DNA from: Lentisphaerota bacterium
GTDB taxonomy: Bacteria; Verrucomicrobiota; Kiritimatiellia; RFP12; UBA3636
Assembly (NCBI GenBank): GCA_012511845.1
Contig: JAAZFF010000374.1
Span: 1 to 21,007, forward strand
Length of the DNA: 21,007 bases
Reading direction: 5' to 3'
Shown here: one piece after another, positions 1 through 7,881 of the stretch
How positions within the stretch are numbered: the first letter of the stretch is position 1
How the letters are laid out: every line of letters starts with the position of its first letter
Notes under the pieces: generated by a model
The model's database searches: none
Told to the model about the DNA's origin: nothing
Seen by the model: only the letters and a program-made list of their open reading frames with translations
Made by a program: the position numbers and the translations under genes

Positions 1-163
1 GGGAACCGTACGGTGATAGAGAAGAAACAAATCTAAGATGTCAAAACCAGGCAACTTTGTAGTGCCTTAAAAGTCAAATGCCTTATTTACAATGAGTTAC
101 AGCTATAAGTGCGAAAGTTGGGCTAGAACTAAGGAGAAGTAAGCAGTTGAAAATCGTGTTTGT
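1..163. other. Non-coding left edge of the window
   Basis: No gene is supported here; stops interrupt all frames. Read on the minus strand, downstream of the release-factor-like gene, there is a weak hairpin at about 49-67 (five base pairs, AGGCA against TGCCT, nine-base loop) followed by GGTTTT. It could be a poor terminator for the minus-strand pair of genes, but the stem is too short to call. I see nothing else. Confidence 0.4.
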
Positions 164-580
164 TTATTCTGTAACTTCCGGTGGTTTCCGCATTGCCTTC
201 TTTTCTGAATGCTTTCGCTTATCTGCCAACATTATTGCCCGCTGCCTGCGGGAACGTCTGCGTTTTTGCCTGCGAATCTTTTCAGCCTCCTGCTGGCGTC
301 TGCTTTTCTCACCTTCTGTCTTTTCCGCAATCCGCTCACATAGTTCCCAGCGTGCGTAATATCTGTTGAGGGCTCTGGATGGTGTGCGCTGGCATTTTAT
401 ATTGATTTCTTCAGGAGGAGATGAAATAAAACCACAAGTGGCTGTTTTGTTGAGATTCTGCCCGCCGGGACCACGTCCGAGAATAAATTTCTCAATAATT
501 TTACTCTGATCTATGCCCAACTCTGCCATTCGGGCATCAAGAGCATCAATCTTTTGTTTACTGACAGGTCCCATATTCAT
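164..580 (-). CDS. Small GGQ-domain peptide chain release factor-like protein (MTRFR/ArfB type)
   Basis: This 138-residue protein has a single release-factor catalytic domain and a highly basic C-terminal tail. The catalytic loop GRGPGGQNLNKT lies at residues 35-46, with GGQ at 39-41; in this family GGQ triggers hydrolysis of peptidyl-tRNA in the ribosome. The codon-recognition domains of RF1/RF2 are absent, as in ribosome-rescue factors such as ArfB (about 140 aa) and mitochondrial MTRFR (C12orf65). The segment after GGQ (a C-Q-R-T stretch, then a long Arg/Lys/Glu helix at about 88-130) resembles MTRFR more than ArfB, as judged from memory. The ATG at 580 overlaps the stop of the upstream endonuclease gene (ATGA), and GAGGA sits six bases before it, so translation is probably coupled. 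The role in rescuing stalled ribosomes or large subunits is inferred. The fold is certain; the subfamily is less so. Confidence 0.85.
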   Translation of the reverse strand: MNMGPVSKQKIDALDARMAELGIDQSKIIEKFILGRGPGGQNLNKTATCGFISSPPEEINIKCQRTPSRALNRYYARWELCERIAEKTEGEKSRRQQEAEKIRRQKRRRSRRQRAIMLADKRKHSEKKAMRKPPEVTE

Positions 581-1731
581 TTTTGTCCTCTTTTTTTACT
601 ATCTTCCGGAACACCGCGTAATAAAGTTGTAACAATCGGAAAATGATCGGAATAGCCATCGACGTAGTAGTTATCCGGTTTTCCCTTTATACGTACACGC
701 CTATACGCCTTGGGTCTGCCGTCTTCTTCCTGCATTTCAGGAAGAGCAAAAACTTTGGTCACACCGGATTCTATTGTTGAAACACGCCAATCAGGTCCGG
801 GGTTTTCAGGAGAAATCAACATCATGGGGGAAACAATAATAGAATCGAATGTGTTCCATACTTTTCTTCGTGCATAATAGTATGAACCGCGTTCATCCGG
901 AGGAATATCACTTATGAGGTTATAGAACTTGATGGAATCTCCTGCAGTGCCGGCTGACTCCTTACGTTCTGTAACTGCCTCAAACGTTTTTACAAGAGAA
1001 ACATCATCAAAATTTTCATTGAAATCTCCGGCAATAACAACAGAAGCTGATGGATTCTTTTTCAGATATTTGAGAACATTTTTCCTGACAGCCAGAGCCT
1101 GGCGTGTTCTGATTGCAATGTTTTCCGCCGCTTCACCTGACTGGGATTTCCAGTGACAAACAAAGAAGGTAATAGCTGTATTATCAATTTCAACATCTGC
1201 AACAAGTGTACCGCGTGTGTAGCCATCGGGACTGTAACGAATTCCTGATATGGGATAACGTGAAATTATCGCATTGTCGATGCCGCGCCGATCCTTTGAG
1301 TCAACATGGGCAAGATACCCCAGCCCGAGTCCATGCGAGCTTTGTATCCTATCCATCAATTCTCTGGCAACATCTTCATTTTCTACTTCCTGCAAACAAA
1401 TAACGTCGGGATTGATCCTGGAAATTACCCATGCCAGATTATCTATTTTCTGATTGTACCTTTCCGGAGTCCATCTGCGCCATGATTTGGGAGTGAACTC
1501 TGCGTCAGCTCCGCCGGATTGATTTAATACGGTATCAAAGAGATTTTCCACATTCCAGGTTGCGACGACTATTTTGTCAACCTCACCGGCATATCCGGAA
1601 AAAATGCAAACAACCGAAAGCATGGAAAAGATGACCAGCATGAAAGTTTTAAACTTTCGGCAAAGCTGAGACAGTAAAAAATTGGCAAAATCTTTGATCA
1701 TATTAAGACAGTATTGTACAGGACGTTTCAT
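577..1731 (-). CDS. Exported endonuclease/exonuclease/phosphatase (EEP) family protein
   Basis: The 384-residue protein carries the EEP (DNase I-like) fold motifs in order: WNVENLF with Asn60 (59-65), ICLQEVEN with the metal-binding Glu115 (111-118), DNAIISRYPI (152-161), HWKS (193-196), IAGDFNEN with Asp236/Asn238 (233-240) and the catalytic YSDHFPI with Asp362/His363 (360-366). All catalytic positions look intact. A hydrophobic stretch at about 31-46 ending near GYAGE suggests a signal peptide or anchor, so it should act outside the cytoplasm. Starts at Met11 or Met31 would give a more usual signal peptide, but no candidate start has a convincing ribosome-binding site. The substrate (nucleic acid, phospholipid or phosphoester) cannot be told from sequence. 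It is the first gene of a two-gene minus-strand unit with the release-factor-like gene. Confidence 0.85.
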   Translation of the reverse strand: MKRPVQYCLNMIKDFANFLLSQLCRKFKTFMLVIFSMLSVVCIFSGYAGEVDKIVVATWNVENLFDTVLNQSGGADAEFTPKSWRRWTPERYNQKIDNLAWVISRINPDVICLQEVENEDVARELMDRIQSSHGLGLGYLAHVDSKDRRGIDNAIISRYPISGIRYSPDGYTRGTLVADVEIDNTAITFFVCHWKSQSGEAAENIAIRTRQALAVRKNVLKYLKKNPSASVVIAGDFNENFDDVSLVKTFEAVTERKESAGTAGDSIKFYNLISDIPPDERGSYYYARRKVWNTFDSIIVSPMMLISPENPGPDWRVSTIESGVTKVFALPEMQEEDGRPKAYRRVRIKGKPDNYYVDGYSDHFPIVTTLLRGVPEDSKKRGQK

Positions 1732-1766
1732 TATTTTTAAATTTGAATTTTATTTTTTCTTTGGGC

Positions 1767-1795
1767 TTGCAATTCGGCTCACATCAAACTATACT
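1767..1795 (+). promoter_or_regulatory. Predicted sigma-70 promoter of ackA-pta
   Basis: TTGCAA at 1767-1772 and TATACT at 1790-1795 are separated by exactly 17 bases, and the -10 matches the consensus at five of six positions. A start near 1802 would give a leader of about 65 nt before the ackA ATG. Read on the other strand the same -10 region gives TATAGT (1788-1793), which might help the divergent endonuclease gene, but no -35 is visible for it. Confidence 0.5.
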
Positions 1796-1816
1796 GCCAA
1801 CGCTGTTGTTTGGGGT

Positions 1817-1845
1817 AGCCGACTGACTGCCCTGTCCGGCTTTTT
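1817..1845 (+). terminator. Terminator-like hairpin in the ackA leader
   Basis: AGCCG at 1817-1821 pairs with CGGCT at 1837-1841; the pair AC/GT can extend the stem past one bulged C. It runs straight into five Ts (1841-1845). It lies between the predicted promoter and the ackA start, so if it forms it would be an attenuator. No plus-strand gene lies upstream for it to terminate. The stem is short and this may be chance. Confidence 0.3.
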
Positions 1846-1867
1846 ATGAAGTAAGAAATAATACGAA

Positions 1868-3124
1868 ATGCAGAACTCTGAAAAAATTCTTGTTATCAAC
1901 TCTGGCTCCTCTTCTCTAAAACTTACTCTCTACTCAATTGGCTCAAAGCAGCGTCTCGCCACAGGTTTCGTCGAACGAATAGGCACAGATGCTGCTAATA
2001 TGATCTATAGCAGAAACGGAGAAACAAAAATTGAGAAAACAGTGGAGGCAAAAAACCACGCGATAGCCCTTGACTTGGTGACGCAATATCTGATTGATCC
2101 TGAAATAGGTGTAATAAAGTCACTGGATGAAATTAATGCAATCGGGCACCGTGTTCTGCATGGAGGTGAAATATTTAAAACTGCCACCCTGATTGACACA
2201 GATGTAATTACACAACTTCGCTATCTGGTGCCATTGGGACCGCTCCATATGCCGGCTAATATCGGAGGTGTCGAAGCATGCAAGAAAATTTTTCCTGATG
2301 CCCAGAATGTTGCTGTATTCGACACGGCTTTTCACCAGTCAATGCCGGCGTATGCAAGCCGGTATGCAATACCGAATGAGTATTATGAAAAGTACGGGAT
2401 AAGAAAATTCGGATTCCATGGAACATCTCACCATTTTGTTACGCTGGCTGCATCTGAATTTATGGGGCGTGCTCCGGAAGAATTGAAGCTCGTTACCTGC
2501 CATCTGGGAAATGGCTCCAGCCTTGCAGCAGTAAAATATGGCAAAGTATACGATACTACAATGGGGCTTACGCCGCTTGATGGCGTCGTAATGGGAACTC
2601 GCAGCGGCAACATTGATCCTGCCGTAGTTCTGACTCTTGTACGCCAGGGTATGACAGCAGATGAAATCGACAACATGCTGAATAAGCAAAGCGGACTTTT
2701 CGGAGTTGGCGGTATTGATTCAGGAGATATGCGGGATATAGTCAGCAATGCCGCTGCAGGTGTTGCAACTGCAAAACTCGCCCTCGACATGTGGGCACAC
2801 AGAATCGTGTTTTACATTGGAGGCTACAGCTCATTGATCGGTGGAGCTGATGCGATTGTTTTCACCGGGGGAATCGGAGAAAACAGCTGGCAGGCTCGTG
2901 AAAAAGTTTTATCCAGACTTGAGTCAATAGGATGTATTATGGATGAAAAAGCCAACAGCACACGCAGGGGTCCATGTTATGTGTCAACGCCGGACTCCCC
3001 TGTAGCTGTAATTATAATGCCTACAGATGAAGAACTTATGATTGCCAAGCAGACTTCAGAGGTTGTAAGTGCATACAGGGCATCCATAAGAAAGGAAGAG
3101 GCAGAAAGGGATTTTGTAATATGA
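1868..3124 (+). CDS. ackA: Acetate kinase
   Basis: Catalyses ATP + acetate to ADP + acetyl phosphate in the cytoplasm; with Pta it links acetyl-CoA to acetate and ATP. The 418-residue protein has all ASKHA acetokinase signatures: VINSGSSSLK (9-18), GHRVLHGG (93-100), VFDTAFHQ (150-157), FHGTSH (183-188), HLGNGSS (212-218), TRSGNIDPAV (244-253) and GGIGENS (334-340). Residues matching the catalytic set known from Methanosarcina AckA are present: Asn11, Arg95, Asp152, His184, Arg245 and Glu388. One departure is PLGPLHMPAN (122-131), where most family members read LHNP, so an Asn is replaced by Met128. The C-terminus is a little longer than usual (about 400 aa) with a charged tail. The stop overlaps the pta start. 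No good Shine-Dalgarno precedes the ATG. Confidence 0.97.
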   Translation: MQNSEKILVINSGSSSLKLTLYSIGSKQRLATGFVERIGTDAANMIYSRNGETKIEKTVEAKNHAIALDLVTQYLIDPEIGVIKSLDEINAIGHRVLHGGEIFKTATLIDTDVITQLRYLVPLGPLHMPANIGGVEACKKIFPDAQNVAVFDTAFHQSMPAYASRYAIPNEYYEKYGIRKFGFHGTSHHFVTLAASEFMGRAPEELKLVTCHLGNGSSLAAVKYGKVYDTTMGLTPLDGVVMGTRSGNIDPAVVLTLVRQGMTADEIDNMLNKQSGLFGVGGIDSGDMRDIVSNAAAGVATAKLALDMWAHRIVFYIGGYSSLIGGADAIVFTGGIGENSWQAREKVLSRLESIGCIMDEKANSTRRGPCYVSTPDSPVAVIIMPTDEELMIAKQTSEVVSAYRASIRKEEAERDFVI

Positions 3125-4134
3125 GTTTTATCGAAACAATTTTGTCAAAAGCCAAAAAGGCTGAGAAGCACATAATTTTCCCCGAGGGCATGGATCCCCG
3201 GGTCGTCAAAGCAGCATACAAGCTCATACAAGATAAGATTTGTACAGTCACACTGCTTGCTACATCAGATGAAATTGAGGAATCATGCCGTAAAGCTGAA
3301 ATATCGCTTAAGGATTTACCGGTAGATGTAATAGATTACACTACAGCACCAATTGGTGAGAAACTTGCTGAAGCATTTTATGAGCGACGTAAAGCAAGAG
3401 GAATGACACGGGAAGAGGCAATAAAATGGATTCGCACCAAACGCCTGTATTTTGGAGCCATGATGCTTTCCACCGGGATGGTTGACGGTCTTGTGGCTGG
3501 TTCGGTAGCTTCTACTGCCGATATGCTGCGATCAGCTTTTCATTGCGTTGGAACTACAGAGAACATCAAACTTGCCAGTTCATGTTTTATAATGGACTTG
3601 AAAGAAAAGACCCCTACAGGAGATAGCACCCTTGTTTTTGCTGATTGTGCAGTAAACCCCTGCCCTACCGCAGAAGAGCTCGTTGATGTAGCTGTGGCTA
3701 CTTCTACAAGCTGTAGCTCAATACTTGGAGAGAGACCAAAAATTTCTTTCTTGAGTTTTTCTACAAAAGGCAGTGCAAAACATCATTTGGTTGAAAAAGT
3801 TCAAAAAGCGGCAGTGCTGGCAAAAGAACGCTTCGAAGAACTGAAACTTGATGCCGATATAGATGGTGAGATGCAGGCTGATGCCGCATTAGTGCCTTCA
3901 ATCGGATTGTCAAAGGCGCCGGAAAGCAACGTTGCAGGCAAGGCTAATGTACTGATATTCCCGGATCTTCAATCCGGCAACATATGCTACAAACTTGTTG
4001 AGCGCCTCGCAGATGCCAAAGCATACGGACCCATACTGCAAGGCCTTGCAAAACCGGTGAACGATCTTTCACGCGGTTGCTCCGTAGATGATATTATAGG
4101 TGTAGCCGCAATAACAGCTTGCCAGTCAATTTAA
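3121..4134 (+). CDS. pta: Phosphate acetyltransferase
   Basis: Transfers acetyl between CoA and phosphate (acetyl-CoA + Pi to acetyl phosphate + CoA), supplying the substrate of AckA. At 337 residues it is the short single-domain form, without the N-terminal DRTGG/regulatory domains of the long enterobacterial enzyme. Landmarks are FPEGMDPRVVKAA near the N-terminus (20-32), STADMLRSAFHCVGT (131-145), DGEMQADAAL (248-257), VLIFPDLQSGNICYK (277-291) and the family C-terminal signature QGLAKPVNDLSRGC (307-320). The ATG overlaps the ackA stop by four bases (ATGA), so the pair is translationally coupled and driven by the promoter upstream of ackA. Nothing appears missing. Confidence 0.96.
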   Translation: MSFIETILSKAKKAEKHIIFPEGMDPRVVKAAYKLIQDKICTVTLLATSDEIEESCRKAEISLKDLPVDVIDYTTAPIGEKLAEAFYERRKARGMTREEAIKWIRTKRLYFGAMMLSTGMVDGLVAGSVASTADMLRSAFHCVGTTENIKLASSCFIMDLKEKTPTGDSTLVFADCAVNPCPTAEELVDVAVATSTSCSSILGERPKISFLSFSTKGSAKHHLVEKVQKAAVLAKERFEELKLDADIDGEMQADAALVPSIGLSKAPESNVAGKANVLIFPDLQSGNICYKLVERLADAKAYGPILQGLAKPVNDLSRGCSVDDIIGVAAITACQSI

Positions 4135-4176
4135 GCTTGGAAAATTGAATAAAGTACGGGGAAACTACGTCAAAAG

Positions 4177-4273
4177 TTACCCTGCAAATGGTGGTCTTTT
4201 GTAATCTTGCATTCAAGGGAACTAATCGTGTTTTATATCTTTTATTATCGGGAGTATTTGCTTACCCTGCAAA
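4177..4273. repeat. 12-bp direct repeat upstream of clpC
   Basis: TTACCCTGCAAA occurs at 4177-4188 and again, perfectly, at 4262-4273, with starts 85 bases apart (about eight helical turns). The second copy ends 27 bases before the predicted -10 of clpC. The spacing and position fit a regulator site. It does not match the CtsR operator (RGTCAAANAN RGTCAAA) known for clpC in Firmicutes. Confidence 0.5.
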
Positions 4274-4296
4274 AGCTTCTATTTCCAGATGTTTGA

Positions 4297-4305
4297 TGCT
4301 ATAAT
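4297..4305 (+). promoter_or_regulatory. Predicted extended -10 promoter of clpC
   Basis: TGCTATAAT at 4297-4305 is a perfect TATAAT with the TGn extension. The -35 position (TTCTAT, 4277-4282) is poor, as is usual for extended -10 promoters. The start would fall near 4312, giving a leader of about 50 nt. The same nine bases occur upstream of the mraY-like gene. Confidence 0.5.
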
Positions 4306-4361
4306 CCTGGGTTAAGTTAAGTACATATATTTTCGTTTCAATTACAGTACAGTGGAATTCT

Positions 4362-6941
4362 ATGATGAGTGGTTTTAATTTTTTTACACCAAATGCAAAA
4401 AAGGTAATACAAATAGCTAATAGAGAGGCTCACGGCTTCAACCACAATGCAATTGGTACAGAGCATCTGCTTTTAGGTGTTGCCAGTTTACGCGATTGCA
4501 TAGTGGCATCAGTTATGGATAATTTGGGCTTGTCTATTGAGGCAGTACGCTTTGAGATCGAAAAACTGATTTCTCAAGGCGAAGGAACAACAGATTCACT
4601 CGGCATGTTGCCGCTTACACCAAGAAGCAAAAAGATTTTGCAGTTCGCAGCTGCAGAAGCACATAATATGAATTTTCCTGTAGTGGATGGGGAGCATATA
4701 CTACTGGCAATTCTCAGGGAGGGTGAAGGTGTTGCTGCCAAAGCCTTATATAATCTCGGAATAACATTTGAAAAATGTCTTGAAGCAATAAAAGCAGAAG
4801 TTGACAGGCTTGCGCCATCCTTGGATATTCCTTCCGATGACTCTTTTTCAACACAGGATTTTGACCTTGAAGGTTCTTCACAATCTGAAGATTCCGAAGC
4901 TCCTGGACTGCCGCCGGGCAGAAGGGATCCATTTTCCAATGCCCTGGATCTTCGAAGATTCGGTCCCGCACAAGATGGTGCCAAAAAGAAAACACCGGCA
5001 CTGGATGCCTTTGGCAGGGATTTGACAGATATGGCGTTCAAGGGTGAGCTGGATCCCATGATTGGCAGGGAAAATGAAGTTAAACGGTTGGTACAGATTT
5101 TATCGAGACGCAACAAGAATAATGCTGCACTCCTCGGAGAGGCAGGTGTGGGAAAAACTGCTGTTGTAGAAGGACTTGCACAGTCCATACAACGCGGCGA
5201 CGTACCTGAGACAATTCGCAACAAACGAATAGTTGCCCTGGATCTGACACTGATGGTAGCAGGTACAAAATACCGCGGACAGTTTGAAGCCCGGATAAAG
5301 GCAATATTGGATGATGTCAACCGTGCAAAAAATGTAATACTCTTTATTGATGAGATTCATAATATTGTAGGTGCCGGAGGCGCTGAAGGTACTATGGATG
5401 CGGCAAATATATTCAAACCTGCACTTGCCAGGGGCGAACTGCAGTGTATAGGTGCAACTACTCTTGACGAGTATCGCAAGTTTATTGAAAAAGATTCAGC
5501 ACTGGAGCGTCGCTTCCAGACTGTTACCATCGAGGAACCTACAGTCGGAGAAACGATCAAGATTTTAGAAGGGCTTGCTTCAAGATACGAAGAATTTCAT
5601 AATGTCGAATTTAGTAGCGAAGCCCTTGCCTCAGCTGCCACCCTTAGTGCAAGATACATATCCGGCAGGTATTTACCTGATAAAGCTATAGATCTGATGG
5701 ATGAAGCCGGTGCACAGGCACATATATCTGCATCAATGAGACCATCAGAACTGCGCATTATGGAAGAGCAGGTGCAGGAAACAGTACGCAAAAAAGATGA
5801 TGCAATTAACAGGCAAATGTTCGAAGAAGCCGCTATTCTGCGCGATGAAGCCAAAAAACTTGAAGAAGTTCTGAAAAGAAAAACAGATGCCTGGAAGGCT
5901 GAGAGCAAAGACAAAATAACTATAGTTACTGAAAATGATATTGCTGTCACGCTGTCTCTTACCACAGGTGTTCCTTTGAAACATATGGACAGGGATGAAA
6001 AAGAACGACTTCTCGGACTCGAAGGTGAGCTCGGGGAAATTGTTGTAGGACAGCCCGAGGCGATTTCAACAATTGCAAGAGCGTTACGAAGGGCAAGAGC
6101 AGATCTGAAAGATCCGAATCGTCCAATCGGCTCGTTCTTGTTCCTCGGCTCTACAGGGGTAGGAAAAACTCTGCTTGCGAAGTCGATCGCCACGCAATAT
6201 TTCGGAGATGAAAAAGGCCTTATACAAATCGACATGTCTGAATATATGGAGAAATTTAATGTGTCGCGCCTGATAGGATCGCCTCCGGGATATGTAGGAC
6301 ATGATGAAGGAGGCCAACTTACAGAGCGGGTGCGCAGGCGTCCATATAGTGTTGTGCTTTTCGATGAAGTGGAAAAAGCGCATCCGGATGTCATGCAGAC
6401 CCTTCTGCAAATAATGGAAGAAGGAAGATTGACAGACAGTCTTGGGCGTCAGGTAGATTTTAAAAACACCGTTGTAATTTTAACATCAAACCTGGGTGTG
6501 GATGCTGTCAGATCAGGGCAAAACTTTGGATTCGCTCCGGACTCCCCGGGTGCTGAAGACGAGCGTATAAAAAAACAGCTTCTGGAATCAGCTAAAACAG
6601 TATTTAAACCGGAGTTATTGAACAGATTTGATGAAACTATTGTTTTCAGAAGTCTTGATAATAAAGATTTCAAGAAAATCCTCGATATCGAATTAGCCAA
6701 GGTGTTTGCACGTCTTGACAGACGAAACTTGAAAGTTGAGCTCGACAAAAGATCAATTGATTTCCTGATCTCGCAGGGTTCAAATTCAGCTCTTGGGGCA
6801 AGACCGCTTCGCCGCACGATTGAACGATATATCGAAGACCCTCTTGCTGAAAAAATATTAAAGGAAGAATTTATTCCTCCATGCACTGTAAAAACTTCTC
6901 TCAACAGAAAAAAAGATGCCATAGATTTTAAGCTTGCTTGA
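4362..6941 (+). CDS. clpC: ClpC-type AAA+ ATP-dependent protease unfoldase subunit
   Basis: Class I Hsp100 ATPase that unfolds proteins and feeds them to ClpP. The 859 residues hold a double Clp-N domain (about 5-150), an acidic Ser/Asp-rich linker (about 155-205), AAA+ module D1 with Walker A GEAGVGKT (259-266), Walker B ILFIDE (326-331) and Arg finger near 383-384, and a short middle domain with a UVR-like helix (about 470-505, FEEAAILRDEAKKLEE). D2 follows with Walker A GSTGVGKT (596-603), Walker B VVLFDE (664-669), sensor NRFDE (754-758) and GARPLRR (812-818). The short middle domain marks ClpC rather than ClpB. FGF at 722-724 sits where the ClpP-docking (I/L/V)GF loop is expected. Tandem ATGs open the gene; GGA lies 5 and 8 bases before them. 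No clpP or mcsA/mcsB is nearby. Confidence 0.95.
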   Translation: MMSGFNFFTPNAKKVIQIANREAHGFNHNAIGTEHLLLGVASLRDCIVASVMDNLGLSIEAVRFEIEKLISQGEGTTDSLGMLPLTPRSKKILQFAAAEAHNMNFPVVDGEHILLAILREGEGVAAKALYNLGITFEKCLEAIKAEVDRLAPSLDIPSDDSFSTQDFDLEGSSQSEDSEAPGLPPGRRDPFSNALDLRRFGPAQDGAKKKTPALDAFGRDLTDMAFKGELDPMIGRENEVKRLVQILSRRNKNNAALLGEAGVGKTAVVEGLAQSIQRGDVPETIRNKRIVALDLTLMVAGTKYRGQFEARIKAILDDVNRAKNVILFIDEIHNIVGAGGAEGTMDAANIFKPALARGELQCIGATTLDEYRKFIEKDSALERRFQTVTIEEPTVGETIKILEGLASRYEEFHNVEFSSEALASAATLSARYISGRYLPDKAIDLMDEAGAQAHISASMRPSELRIMEEQVQETVRKKDDAINRQMFEEAAILRDEAKKLEEVLKRKTDAWKAESKDKITIVTENDIAVTLSLTTGVPLKHMDRDEKERLLGLEGELGEIVVGQPEAISTIARALRRARADLKDPNRPIGSFLFLGSTGVGKTLLAKSIATQYFGDEKGLIQIDMSEYMEKFNVSRLIGSPPGYVGHDEGGQLTERVRRRPYSVVLFDEVEKAHPDVMQTLLQIMEEGRLTDSLGRQVDFKNTVVILTSNLGVDAVRSGQNFGFAPDSPGAEDERIKKQLLESAKTVFKPELLNRFDETIVFRSLDNKDFKKILDIELAKVFARLDRRNLKVELDKRSIDFLISQGSNSALGARPLRRTIERYIEDPLAEKILKEEFIPPCTVKTSLNRKKDAIDFKLA

Positions 6942-6972
6942 TTCCATGCTTCTTTAAATCTTTGAATAAATT

Positions 6973-7863
6973 ATGCAACAGATTTCACCTGATCTTTGGT
7001 TGATATGCACCATATTTGCAGCCTGCTTCGGTGCTTGTGTCGGATCTTTTCTTAACGTGTGCATCTATCGCATCCCGCTCGATCAGTCGGTTGTAACCCC
7101 GCGCTCGCACTGCATGTCATGCAACAGCCTGATCCCGTGGTACCACAATATACCAATTTTCAGCTACTTCATTTTAAAGGGAAAGTGCGCCAACTGTAAA
7201 GCATCTTTCAGTTTTCGTTATGCCGGTATTGAACTGCTGACATCTTTTTTGTTTGTTGTTATATGCTGCATGTTTCCTCCAAAAGGAGCAGTGGCACCTC
7301 TTTATCTGAATACAATACCGGATATTGCCGCAGTCCCTGTATTGTGGGTTTTTATATCAGGGCTTATAATTGCGACGTTTGTAGACTTTGATCACTTTAT
7401 AATACCGGACAGCGTTTCAATAGGAGGTATGGTTGCAGGCATCATCTTGTCAGCGCTAGTACCTTCCCTGCACGGTCAGTCTCTTTGGACAAACGGACTT
7501 ATCGCATCTGTAACAGGTCTTCTGGCAGGTTTTTTGCCGCTGCAGTTTGTTAGAGTCGGGTCAACTTTTCTTTATAGAAAACTTGGTAGAATTGACAACG
7601 ATGAATACGCAATGGGATTTGGTGATATAAAACTAATCGGAGCTATCGGTGCTTTCACCGGCTGGCAGGGTGCAGTGTTTGCCATGATATCTGCGGCATT
7701 TTACGGCACCATCATAGCTATCCCCTTTTTAGTTTCCGGCAGAAAGAAACTGATCGACCGGATACCATTCGGACCATATCTTGCCCTGGGAGCGTTAACA
7801 TGGATTTTCTGGAGTGAAAGAATTTTATATTTCTATTTTGGACTTTTAAGACCTCCTGCATAA
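6973..7863 (+). CDS. Prepilin peptidase / N-methyltransferase (A24 family)
   Basis: Inner-membrane aspartic protease that cuts the leader from type IV prepilins and T2SS pseudopilins and usually methylates the new N-terminus. The 296-residue protein is full length. Its N-terminal methylase part has the GSFLNVCIYR motif (24-33) and two CxxC pairs (Cys47/Cys50 and Cys72/Cys75) that bind zinc in the family. The peptidase part has two catalytic aspartates: Asp138 in FVDFDHFIIPD (136-146) and Asp218 in GFGDIK (215-220). About seven or eight hydrophobic segments are visible. It starts 31 bases after clpC with no clear ribosome-binding site. Its likely substrates are the three pseudopilin-like proteins encoded at 17095-18951. 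The symbol could be pilD or gspO; I leave it open. Confidence 0.94.
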   Translation: MQQISPDLWLICTIFAACFGACVGSFLNVCIYRIPLDQSVVTPRSHCMSCNSLIPWYHNIPIFSYFILKGKCANCKASFSFRYAGIELLTSFLFVVICCMFPPKGAVAPLYLNTIPDIAAVPVLWVFISGLIIATFVDFDHFIIPDSVSIGGMVAGIILSALVPSLHGQSLWTNGLIASVTGLLAGFLPLQFVRVGSTFLYRKLGRIDNDEYAMGFGDIKLIGAIGAFTGWQGAVFAMISAAFYGTIIAIPFLVSGRKKLIDRIPFGPYLALGALTWIFWSERILYFYFGLLRPPA

Positions 7864-7881
7864 TTTCTATATGGCAGAATT

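Noticed and set aside
4141..4200. Intrinsic terminator after pta
   Set aside because: A loose pairing of GGG..AACT with AGTT.CCC can be drawn, but it has bulges and no T-run directly after it.
4177..4273. CtsR or CIRCE heat-shock operator upstream of clpC
   Set aside because: The repeated word TTACCCTGCAAA does not match the GGTCAAA heptads of CtsR or the inverted repeat of CIRCE.
4574..6922. Long minus-strand frames opposite clpC
   Set aside because: Antisense shadows of a strongly conserved gene; their protein sequences are Ser/Arg-rich with no family pattern.
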